A stretch of 6,860 bases of DNA from the NCBI GenBank assembly GCA_035623615.1, contig DASPTB010000266.1, positions 1 to 6,860 on the forward strand. The letters are read 5' to 3'. This DNA is from DASPTB01 sp035623615. Its GTDB lineage: Bacteria > Actinomycetota > UBA4738. Of this stretch, positions 1 through 5,425 are shown piece after piece (position 1 is the first letter of the stretch; each line of letters opens with the position of its first letter). The position numbers and the translations under genes were made by a program. The notes under the pieces were generated by a model, which was not told the DNA's origin, ran no database searches, and was given only the letters and a program-made list of their open reading frames with translations.

Positions 1-1
1 C

Positions 2-796
2 ACCGGCGTCCTGACCGGCAAGGGTCTCGAGTGGGGCGGGTCGCTGATCCGGCCCGAGGCGACGGGCTACGGCGTCGTCTACTTCGCCCACGAGATGCTC
101 GGGACGCGCGACGACAGCCTCGAGGGCAAGACGTGCCTCGTCTCCGGCTCGGGCAACGTCGCGCAGTACACCGTGGAGAAGCTCAACGACATGGGCGCCA
201 GGCCCGTGACGCTGTCCGACTCGGACGGCTTCATCCACGACCCAGCGGGAATCGACCTCGAGAAGCTGCACTGGGTGATGGACCTGAAGAACGTTCGGCG
301 CGGCCGCATCAAGGAGTACGCGGACGAGTTCCCCGGCTCCGTGTACCACCCGCGCAACGGCATCGACTTCAATCCGCTGTGGAGCATCCCCGCCGACTGC
401 GCGTTCCCGTCGGCGACGCAGAACGAGATCAACGAGAACGACGCGCGCAACCTGCTGAAGGGCGGGGTCTTCGTGGTGAGCGAGGGCTCGAACATGCCGA
501 CCACGCCGGAGGGCGTGAAGGTCTTCCAGGAGGCCGGCATCCTGTACGGCCCGGGGAAGGCCGCGAACGCGGGCGGCGTCGCCGTCTCGGGCCTCGAGAT
601 GTCCCAGGACGCGTTGCGGATCAGCTGGCAGCGCGAGGAGGTCGACGCGCGTCTGAAGGACATCATGAAGGCCATCCACAAGCAGTGCCGCCAGACGGCC
701 GAGGAGTACGAGACCCCGGGCAACTACGTCAACGGCGCGAACATCGCCGGGTTCCGCAAGGTGGCAGAGGCGATGCTCGACCAGGGCGTCGTCTAG
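2..796 (+). CDS. gdhA: NADP-type glutamate dehydrogenase, C-terminal part (5' end outside window)
   Basis: Catalyses reductive amination of 2-oxoglutarate with ammonia to L-glutamate in the cytoplasm. The reading frame is open from base 2 to the TAG at 794-796 and gives 264 residues, which by comparison with E. coli GdhA (447 residues) corresponds to roughly residue 190 to the end. Visible hallmarks, numbered within the fragment, are the TGKGLEWGGSLIRPEATGYG stretch (5-24), the Rossmann dinucleotide loop GSGNVA (49-54), EGSNMPTTPEG (161-171), PGKAANAGGVAVSGLEM (184-200) and the closing NYVNGANIAGF (241-251). All are canonical for the 450-residue hexameric class. The substrate-binding domain with the catalytic lysine lies upstream and cannot be checked. 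The first ATG inside the frame (95) is internal and not a real start. No clear terminator follows. Family assignment is very secure; NADP preference is inferred from the subfamily. Confidence 0.96.
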   Translation, partial: TGVLTGKGLEWGGSLIRPEATGYGVVYFAHEMLGTRDDSLEGKTCLVSGSGNVAQYTVEKLNDMGARPVTLSDSDGFIHDPAGIDLEKLHWVMDLKNVRRGRIKEYADEFPGSVYHPRNGIDFNPLWSIPADCAFPSATQNEINENDARNLLKGGVFVVSEGSNMPTTPEGVKVFQEAGILYGPGKAANAGGVAVSGLEMSQDALRISWQREEVDARLKDIMKAIHKQCRQTAEEYETPGNYVNGANIAGFRKVAEAMLDQGVV

Positions 797-855
797 GCCG
801 CGAGCCCGACCGAATCCCAGCGCTGTCGTTCCGGGCCGACCGGGCCAATCGGGGG

Positions 856-871
856 TTGGCGCGTTCGCCAA
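856..871. repeat. 16-base inverted repeat between the two dehydrogenase genes
   Basis: TTGGCG (856-861), a CGTT loop, then CGCCAA (866-871) form a perfect 6-bp dyad about 90 bases upstream of the second dehydrogenase gene. The 5' arm can alternatively pair with CCAA at 846-849. There is no T-rich tract, so an intrinsic terminator is unlikely. It could be an operator for a dimeric regulator or a chance repeat. The rest of the gap 797-961 shows nothing else convincing apart from the ribosome binding site at its end. Confidence 0.3.
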
Positions 872-949
872 ACGGAGGTATCCCTGCTCCCGGGTCAAGG
901 GTAGGTTGAGACCCCGGCCGCACCTCGGGCCGTGCGATCCGACACCCGG

Positions 950-956
950 AAGGAGG
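950..956 (+). promoter_or_regulatory. Strong Shine-Dalgarno that fixes the start of the second dehydrogenase
   Basis: AAGGAGG at 950-956 is a full match to the anti-Shine-Dalgarno of 16S rRNA and ends 5 bases before the GTG at 962. An upstream in-frame GTG at 932 would place this site inside the coding region, so 962 is the better start. Confidence 0.85.
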
Positions 957-961
957 AGCCG

Positions 962-2197
962 GTGACGTCCGCGTACGAGGCAGTCCGAGGCTTCTACGAG
1001 AAGGCGGCGGCGTCCCTGAACCTGGAGCTTTCGCTCCGCGAGGCGATGGCCACGGCGGCGCGGGAGGTCTCCGTCCAGGTCCGCGTCCCGATGGACGGCG
1101 GGGGATTCAAGGTCTTCAAGGGGTACCGCGTGCAGCACAACAACGCGCGGGGTCCCTTCAAAGGCGGCCTGCGCTATCACCCGCTCGTGTCGCTCGACGA
1201 GATCCGCTGCTTCGCGATGCTGATGACGTGGAAGTGCGCCTTGATGAGCATCCCGTTCGGCGGTGCGAAGGGCGGGGTGCAGGTCGACCCGAAGGTGCTG
1301 TCGGAAGCGGAGCTCGAGCGGCTGTCGCGTTCGTTCATGCGTTCGATCGCCGAGGTGATCGGGCCGCAGGTCGACGTGCCGGCACCCGACGTCAACACCA
1401 CGCCGCAGATCATGGCCTGGATGGCCGACGAGTACTCGCGTCGCTACGGCCCGAACCCCGCCGTCATCACCGGGAAGCCCGTGGTGGTGGGAGGATCGCT
1501 CGGGCGCGATGCCGCCACAGGCCGAGGTTCCGCGATCTGCCTCGACCGCCTGACGAAGGCGCGGAACTGGCGCCGTGAGGAGGTGTCCGTCGCGATCCAG
1601 GGATATGGAAATGCGGGGTCGTGGCTCGCCGTGATCCTGCACGAGATGGGCTACCCGATCATCGCCGTGTCCGACAGCAGGGGCGGGATCCTCAACCAGA
1701 AGGGGCTGAATCCGAAGGTCGTCCTCGCGCACAAGAAGGAGACGGGCAGCGTCGTCGACTTTCCGGGCGCGGAAACGATCGACGGCGACGACATCATCCG
1801 GATCGACTGCTCGGTGCTGACGCTCGCGGCGCTCGAGGAGGCGCTCACCGGTGCGAACGCCGACGGCGTGAAGGCGCAGGTGGTCCTGGAGACCGGGAAC
1901 TATCCCGTGACGCCCGAGGCCGATCCCGTCTTGCACGAGCGTGGCATCACGGTCGTGCCCGACATCCTCGCCTCGGGCGGCGGCGTGGCCGTCTCCTATC
2001 TGGAGTGGGTGCAGGACCTGCAGCGCGAGCAGTGGGCCGAGGAGCGCGTGAACGCCCGGCTCGCGGAGCTCATGGGCGCCGCGACCGACCAGGTGCTGAC
2101 GCGAGCGGAGAGCGATGGGTTGTCGTTGCGCGACGCGGCGTACCTGATCGGCGTGGAGCGCGTCGCCGAAGCGGAGATCGCGCGAGGGTATCGCTAG
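962..2197 (+). CDS. Glu/Leu/Phe/Val dehydrogenase family protein, divergent glutamate dehydrogenase paralogue
   Basis: A 411-residue amino-acid dehydrogenase, the usual length of the shorter hexameric glutamate dehydrogenase class. Seen in the sequence: FKGGLRYHP (67-74), the substrate and catalytic lysines in KCALMSIPFGGAKGG (K91, K103), the catalytic Asp in PAPDVNT (D143), GGSLGRDAATGRG (177-189) and a Rossmann loop GYGNAG (214-219). The active-site half is intact. The C-terminal half departs from the family: the usual EGAN before TPEAD reads ETGN (310-313), and the usual NAGGV before SYxEW reads SGGGV (338-342). The likely reaction is NAD(P)-linked oxidative deamination or reductive amination in the cytoplasm, but glutamate specificity is not assured given these changes. 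It follows the canonical gdhA on the same strand after 165 bases, so it is probably separately translated and perhaps separately transcribed. The start is GTG 962, chosen from the Shine-Dalgarno at 950-956. Confidence 0.92.
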   Translation: MTSAYEAVRGFYEKAAASLNLELSLREAMATAAREVSVQVRVPMDGGGFKVFKGYRVQHNNARGPFKGGLRYHPLVSLDEIRCFAMLMTWKCALMSIPFGGAKGGVQVDPKVLSEAELERLSRSFMRSIAEVIGPQVDVPAPDVNTTPQIMAWMADEYSRRYGPNPAVITGKPVVVGGSLGRDAATGRGSAICLDRLTKARNWRREEVSVAIQGYGNAGSWLAVILHEMGYPIIAVSDSRGGILNQKGLNPKVVLAHKKETGSVVDFPGAETIDGDDIIRIDCSVLTLAALEEALTGANADGVKAQVVLETGNYPVTPEADPVLHERGITVVPDILASGGGVAVSYLEWVQDLQREQWAEERVNARLAELMGAATDQVLTRAESDGLSLRDAAYLIGVERVAEAEIARGYR

Positions 2198-2199
2198 CG

Positions 2200-2229
2200 T
2201 TCGCATCGGTTGTCGCGCGGGAGTAGAGT
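2200..2229 (+). promoter_or_regulatory. Candidate promoter for the structured leader and adenosine-specific kinase gene
   Basis: TAGAGT (2224-2229) matches the actinobacterial -10 pattern TAnnnT. TTCGCA (2200-2205) is a 4-of-6 match to the -35 consensus TTGACA, with an 18-base spacer. Transcription would begin near 2236, only a few bases before the 16-bp stem that starts at 2240. The agreement between promoter position and the start of the structure supports both, but the -35 is weak. Confidence 0.45.
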
Positions 2230-2239
2230 GACAGTCGGA

Positions 2240-2343
2240 AGGGATTGAGAGGTGGCACCCACGCCCGGTCGGTCGCGGGAGACCGTACCCCTCCGCTGAG
2301 GGATCAGTCGACGCGGACGCTTGGTCACCACCTCTCGATCCCT
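2240..2343 (+). ncRNA. Candidate structured 5' leader (possible cis-regulatory RNA of unknown class)
   Basis: Bases 2240-2255 (AGGGATTGAGAGGTGG) pair with 2328-2343 (CCACCTCTCGATCCCT) in a continuous 16-bp stem with a single G-U pair, enclosing 72 bases. Inside are at least two local hairpins: CGGTC (2270-2274) with GACCG (2281-2285) around a GCGGGA loop, and CCCTC (2289-2293) with GAGGG (2298-2302) around CGCT. The second can be replaced by CTGA (2296-2299) pairing with TCAG (2304-2307) around a GGGA tetraloop. A long closing stem around a multi-hairpin core just upstream of a gene is the architecture of many riboswitches. I could not match it to TPP, SAM, SAH, cobalamin, glycine, lysine, guanidine, ZTP, fluoride, c-di-AMP or T-box consensus motifs from memory. 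The ligand, if any, is unknown. Confidence 0.45.
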
Positions 2344-2373
2344 CCTGTTCGTTCCGGGGGGCTGATTCGCGGA

Positions 2374-2388
2374 GCCCGCGACGCGGGC
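2374..2388 (+). repeat. GC-rich hairpin upstream of the kinase-family start
   Basis: GCCCGC (2374-2379), loop GAC, GCGGGC (2383-2388) form a perfect 6-bp stem. Immediately after lies a 12-base perfect palindrome, TCCGCGCGCGGA (2390-2401). Both sit between the long stem and the ribosome binding site. There is no run of T afterwards, so this is not a normal intrinsic terminator. It may be part of the leader's expression platform or simply a feature of G+C-rich sequence. Confidence 0.35.
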
Positions 2389-2403
2389 GTCCGCGCGCGG
2401 AGC

Positions 2404-2411
2404 GGGAGGGG
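2404..2411 (+). promoter_or_regulatory. Ribosome binding site that may be sequestered by the leader
   Basis: GGGAGGGG at 2404-2411 ends 2 bases before ATG 2414; its GGAGG core (2405-2409) is 4 bases from the ATG. The site with its flank, 2401-2411, can pair with 2288-2297 of the leader (CCCCTCCGCT), giving 10 pairs with one bulged G. A second CCCTCC lies at 2340-2345. Both would hide the site from ribosomes if formed. Confidence 0.6.
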
Positions 2412-2413
2412 CC

Positions 2414-2896
2414 ATGGACATCGAGACCGTCCGCATCGACAAGCCCGAGGACGTGAATCTCATCCTGGGCCAGTCGCACTTCATCAAGACCGTCGAGGAT
2501 CTGTACGAGACGCTCGTCGGAGCTTCGCCCTCGATCAGGTTCGGACTCGCCTTCTGTGAGTCGTCGGGGCCTCGGCTGGTTCGCCGGGCCGGCAACGACG
2601 ACGAACTGGTCGCTCTCGCAGGGCGGAACGCCCTGGCCATCGGGGCGGGGCACTCGTTCATCGTGTTCCTACGCGAGGCGTTCCCGATCAACGTCCTGAA
2701 CGCGGTCAAGATGGTCCCCGAGGTGTGCCGCATCTTCTGTGCCACGGCGAACTCCGTCGAGGTGCTGGTCGTTGTGACCGACCAGGGACGCGGCATCCTG
2801 GGGGTCGTGGACGGCGAGCCCCCGCTCGGCGTCGAGACGGACGCCGACGTCGCCGAGCGCAAGGAGCTGCTGCGGCGGTTCGGCTACAAGATGTGA
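2414..2896 (+). CDS. Adenosine-specific kinase family protein (DUF355)
   Basis: A 160-residue cytoplasmic protein that reads along its whole length like the small adenosine-specific kinase family (formerly DUF355), for which structures of archaeal members exist. Conserved blocks visible are LGQSHFIKTVEDLYE (18-32), IRFGLAFCESSG (41-52), LVRRAGNDDEL (55-65), IGAGHSFIVFL (76-86), FPINVLNAVKMVPEVCRIFC (90-109), ATANSVEV (110-117) and QGRGILGVVDGEPPLGVE (124-141). The length is typical and there is no signal peptide or membrane segment. The family name rests on adenosine binding and phosphorylation in archaeal members; the physiological role in bacteria is poorly defined. ATG 2414 is supported by a ribosome binding site and by the family's usual N-terminus. 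A candidate promoter and structured leader precede it, suggesting its own regulation. cysM follows after 45 bases but seems to have its own promoter. Confidence 0.9.
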   Translation: MDIETVRIDKPEDVNLILGQSHFIKTVEDLYETLVGASPSIRFGLAFCESSGPRLVRRAGNDDELVALAGRNALAIGAGHSFIVFLREAFPINVLNAVKMVPEVCRIFCATANSVEVLVVVTDQGRGILGVVDGEPPLGVETDADVAERKELLRRFGYKM

Positions 2897-2925
2897 GGCC
2901 CGCCGCCGGTCTCGTTCGCCCGCGC

Positions 2926-2934
2926 TGGGATAAT
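2926..2934 (+). promoter_or_regulatory. Extended -10 promoter for a leaderless cysM transcript
   Basis: TGGGATAAT: an extended -10 TG (2926-2927), one base, then GATAAT (2929-2934), a 5-of-6 match to TATAAT. The GTG start codon of cysM begins 7 bases after the hexamer, exactly where transcription should initiate. No -35 hexamer is evident and no Shine-Dalgarno lies between, which is the pattern of leaderless genes in actinobacteria. Confidence 0.65.
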
Positions 2935-2941
2935 CGGGCCC

Positions 2942-3874
2942 GTGAAGGCCGACGACATCCTCTCGGCTGTGGGCAACACACCGCTGGTCGGCATCCAGCG
3001 CCTGTCGCCCAAGCCGGAGGTCCAGCTCTGGGCGAAGCTCGAGGGGCAGAACCCCACCGGGTCCCTGAAGGACCGGATCGCCGTCCGGATGATCGAGGAC
3101 GCCGAACGCGAGGGCAAGATCCGGCCGGGGTCGGTCATCCTCGAGCCGACGTCGGGGAACACAGGCATCTCGCTCGCGATGGTAGCGGCGCGAAAGGGCT
3201 ACAAGCTGGTGGTGGTGATCCCCGAGAACGCCAGCGAGGAGCGCGTCCAGCTGCTGGAGATGTACGGTGCCGAGGTGGTGCTGAGCGACGCCGACAAGGG
3301 AACGAACGGCTCGATCGAGGTCGCCCGGCGGATGGCGCAGGACGACAAGTACTTCATGCCGTTCCAGTACGGGAACCCGGCCAATCCCGCGGCCCATCAC
3401 GACGGAACCGGCGAGGAGATCGTCCGCGACCTCCCCGACGTCACGCACTTCGTCGCGGGGCTCGGCACAGGGGGCACGCTCACCGGCGCCGGACACCGTT
3501 TGAAGGAGCACGATCCCGCCGTGCAGGTGATCGCTGCGGAGCCTCAGCTCGGCGAGCTCGTCTACGGGCTGCGCTCGCTGGACGATGGGTTCGTGCCGCC
3601 GATCCTCGACCAGGACGTCCTCGACGCGAAGTTCCTGGTGGACTCCTCCGATGCCCTGCGGGCGACGCGCGAGCTGCTCGACCGCGAGGGAATCTTCGCG
3701 GGCCTGTCGTCCGGCGCCGTGGTGCACGTCGGGCGCCGCATCGCCGAGCGCCTGGATCACGGCAACGTCGTCTGTCTGCTCGCCGACGGCGGATGGAAGT
3801 ACCTCTCCACGCACGCGTGGGATCGGGACGCCGAGCAGGCCGAGAAGAACGTGGAACGGACGCTGTGGTGGTAG
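2942..3874 (+). CDS. cysM: PLP-dependent cysteine synthase, CysM / O-phosphoserine sulfhydrylase type
   Basis: A fold-type II PLP enzyme of 310 residues that makes L-cysteine. The PLP lysine is K43 in NPTGSLKDR, the substrate-binding loop is TSGNTGIS (70-77), and the PLP phosphate loop is GTGGT (175-179). Several segments follow Mycobacterium tuberculosis CysM rather than CysK: FQYGNPAN (141-148), DVTHFVAGLG (166-175), YGLRSLDDGFVPP (208-220) and ADGGWKYLST (281-290). R211 falls where Arg220 of the mycobacterial enzyme, implicated in O-phosphoserine recognition, should align. In that system the sulfur donor is the thiocarboxylated carrier CysO rather than free sulfide; neither cysO nor mec lies in this window, so the donor here is inferred. 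The GTG 2942 start coincides with the predicted transcription start. The gene heads a compact run with murI 4 bases downstream. Confidence is high for the family and moderate for the phosphoserine substrate. Confidence 0.93.
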   Translation: MKADDILSAVGNTPLVGIQRLSPKPEVQLWAKLEGQNPTGSLKDRIAVRMIEDAEREGKIRPGSVILEPTSGNTGISLAMVAARKGYKLVVVIPENASEERVQLLEMYGAEVVLSDADKGTNGSIEVARRMAQDDKYFMPFQYGNPANPAAHHDGTGEEIVRDLPDVTHFVAGLGTGGTLTGAGHRLKEHDPAVQVIAAEPQLGELVYGLRSLDDGFVPPILDQDVLDAKFLVDSSDALRATRELLDREGIFAGLSSGAVVHVGRRIAERLDHGNVVCLLADGGWKYLSTHAWDRDAEQAEKNVERTLWW

Positions 3875-3878
3875 GCGA

Positions 3879-4688
3879 ATGAGCGATACGCGGCCGATCG
3901 GGGTGTTCGACTCCGGCCTGGGCGGCCTGACCGTCGCGCGCGCCGTGATGGAGGTGCTTCCCAACGAGTCCGTCGTGTACTTCGGCGACACGGCCCGATT
4001 TCCGTACGGGCCGCGGCCGCTCGACGAGACGAGGACGTTCGCGGTCGAGATCGCGCGGTACCTGGTCGGGCGCGAGGCGAAGATCGTCGTGATCGCGTGC
4101 AACACCGCGACGGCGGCCGCGCTCCCCGACGTGACCGCTACGGTCGACGTTCCCGTCATCGGTGTCATCGAGCCCGCCGTGCGCGCCGCGATCAAGGCGA
4201 CGCGCCGGTGCAGGGTCGGGATGATCGGAACCGACGCCACCGTCGCGAGCGGTTCCTACGAGCGGGTTCTGCGGCGACTCGACCCCGGTGGCGAGATCGA
4301 GCTGGTGGCGCAGGCGTGTCCGCAGTTTGTCGAGTTCGTGGAACGAGGGGACACGACGAGCCCCGAGCTCCTTCGACTGGCCGACTCGTACCTGACGCTC
4401 TTGCGCGTGGCCGACATCGACACGCTGATCCTCGGCTGCACCCACTATCCGTTGCTGCGCGCCGCGATCAGGTCGGTGGTGGGCGACGACGTGGCCATCG
4501 TGTCCTCGGCCGAGGAGACGGCGGTCGCCGTCTACGAGACGCTCCGGCACGGCGACGCGCTGCGCGCCGACCCCTCGCCCCCGCATCACGCGTTCGAGTC
4601 CTCGGGCGACACCGCAAGGTTCGCGACCCTGTTAACGCTGTTCTCGCGGCCCGAGTTCCACGACGTCCGCGCGGGGGTGCGGCCGTGA
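3879..4688 (+). CDS. murI: Glutamate racemase
   Basis: Interconverts L- and D-glutamate without cofactor, supplying D-glutamate for the peptidoglycan stem peptide; cytoplasmic and normally essential. The 269 residues are the usual length. Visible are FDSGLGGLTV (10-19) with the Asp-Ser pair, GDTARFPYG (36-44), the first catalytic Cys in VIACNTATAA (C74), VIGVIEPA (93-100), and the second catalytic Cys in LGCTHYPLL (C187). ATG 3879 is 4 bases after the cysM stop and gives the family's usual short N-terminus; the Shine-Dalgarno is weak (GGTGGTAGG just upstream), suggesting translational coupling. The final bases overlap the rph start. In mycobacteria a rhomboid protease gene lies between cysM and murI; here it is absent. 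Confidence 0.96.
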   Translation: MSDTRPIGVFDSGLGGLTVARAVMEVLPNESVVYFGDTARFPYGPRPLDETRTFAVEIARYLVGREAKIVVIACNTATAAALPDVTATVDVPVIGVIEPAVRAAIKATRRCRVGMIGTDATVASGSYERVLRRLDPGGEIELVAQACPQFVEFVERGDTTSPELLRLADSYLTLLRVADIDTLILGCTHYPLLRAAIRSVVGDDVAIVSSAEETAVAVYETLRHGDALRADPSPPHHAFESSGDTARFATLLTLFSRPEFHDVRAGVRP

Positions 4689-5413
4689 CGGGCGTGCGCG
4701 GAGACGGGCGGTCGGCGGCCGACCTGCGGCCCGTCAAGGCCGAGCTCGGGTACCTCGACTGGGCCGAGGGCTCCTGCCTCCTCGAGATGGGCCGCACGCG
4801 CGTGCTCGTGTCGGCCTCGTTCGAGTCGAAGCCGCCGCGATGGTTGCAGGGCACCGGCTCCGGCTGGGTGACGGCGGAGTACGCAATGTTGCCTCGCGCG
4901 ACGTCCACGAGGACGCCGCGCGAGGTCAAGAGCGGCCGGCCCTCCGGCCGCACCCAGGAGATCCAACGCCTTGTGGGTCGATCGCTGCGGGCGGTGACGG
5001 CGCTGGAGCGGATGGGCGAGTCCTCGATCCTCATCGACTGCGACGTGCTGCAGGCCGACGGCGGGACCAGGACCGCCTCGATCACTGCGGGCTACCTCGC
5101 GCTTGCCCAGGCTGTCGAGAAGTTGTCGGCGCAGGGGGCCGTCCCCGCCGACCTGTTGATCGACGAGGTGGCGGCCGTCAGTGCCGGCATCGTGGACGAC
5201 GCGCTGCTGCTGGACCTGTGCTACGAAGAGGACGCTCGCGCAGAGGTCGACTTCAACGTCGTCATGACCGGCGCGGGGTCGCTCGTCGAGGTGCAGGGAA
5301 CGGCGGAGGGAACACCGTTCTCGCGCGAGGACCTCACCGCTCTGGTCGACGCCGCGTCGGACGGGATCGAGCAGCTGATCGAATTCCAGCGGGCCACGCT
5401 GGCCGGCACCTGA
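4685..5413 (+). CDS. rph: Ribonuclease PH
   Basis: A phosphate-dependent 3'-5' exoribonuclease (nucleotidyltransferase) that trims the 3' ends of tRNA precursors and other RNAs; it works as a hexameric ring in the cytoplasm. The 242 residues match the usual 240-260. Visible are DGRSAADLRPV (7-17), TGSGWVTAEYAMLPRAT (57-73), SGRTQEIQRLVGRSLRA (87-103), IDCDVLQADGGTRTASITAG (117-136) with the phosphate-binding GGTRT, and YEEDARAEVDFNVVMTG (180-196) with the metal-binding acidic residues D183 and D189. The start GTG 4685 overlaps the murI stop in a GTGA arrangement, typical of coupled translation. A GTG at 4694 is a possible alternative and would only shorten the N-terminus by 3 residues. The Rv1339-like gene that separates murI and rphA in mycobacteria is missing here. 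Confidence 0.96.
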   Translation: MTGVRGDGRSAADLRPVKAELGYLDWAEGSCLLEMGRTRVLVSASFESKPPRWLQGTGSGWVTAEYAMLPRATSTRTPREVKSGRPSGRTQEIQRLVGRSLRAVTALERMGESSILIDCDVLQADGGTRTASITAGYLALAQAVEKLSAQGAVPADLLIDEVAAVSAGIVDDALLLDLCYEEDARAEVDFNVVMTGAGSLVEVQGTAEGTPFSREDLTALVDAASDGIEQLIEFQRATLAGT

Positions 5414-5425
5414 GCCTGCCGCCCG

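Noticed and set aside
902..907. TAGGTT as a -10 element for the second dehydrogenase
   Set aside because: It fits TAnnnT but no -35-like hexamer lies at a workable distance, and such hexamers are common by chance.
31..909. Open frame on the plus strand overlapping the first dehydrogenase
   Set aside because: Out of frame with the canonical GdhA sequence and extremely arginine-rich; no recognisable domain.
932..961. Upstream GTG start (932) for the second dehydrogenase
   Set aside because: It would add ten residues (RSDTRKEEPV) not typical of the family and would bury a full-consensus Shine-Dalgarno that is ideally placed for GTG 962.
2250..2265. T-box-like motif (GGTGGCACC) in the leader
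   Set aside because: The motif fits only in part, there is no room upstream for a stem I with specifier loop because the dehydrogenase coding region ends at 2197, and the downstream gene is not an aminoacyl-tRNA synthetase or amino-acid gene.
2296..2325. Resemblance of CTGAGGGATCAG to a TPP riboswitch core
   Set aside because: The conserved TPP segments after CTGA (the CCTGATCTGG-like block and the closing pairing) are absent, and the gene is not a thiamine gene.
2374..2401. Intrinsic terminator after the leader
   Set aside because: The GC hairpins are not followed by a T run, and the ribosome binding site begins directly afterwards.
2669..4240. Long open frame on the minus strand (523 codons) opposite the kinase-family, cysM and murI genes
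   Set aside because: It lies antisense to well-recognised genes, has Arg/Asp/His/Val-rich low-complexity composition and no family motifs; this is a codon-bias shadow usual in G+C-rich genomes.
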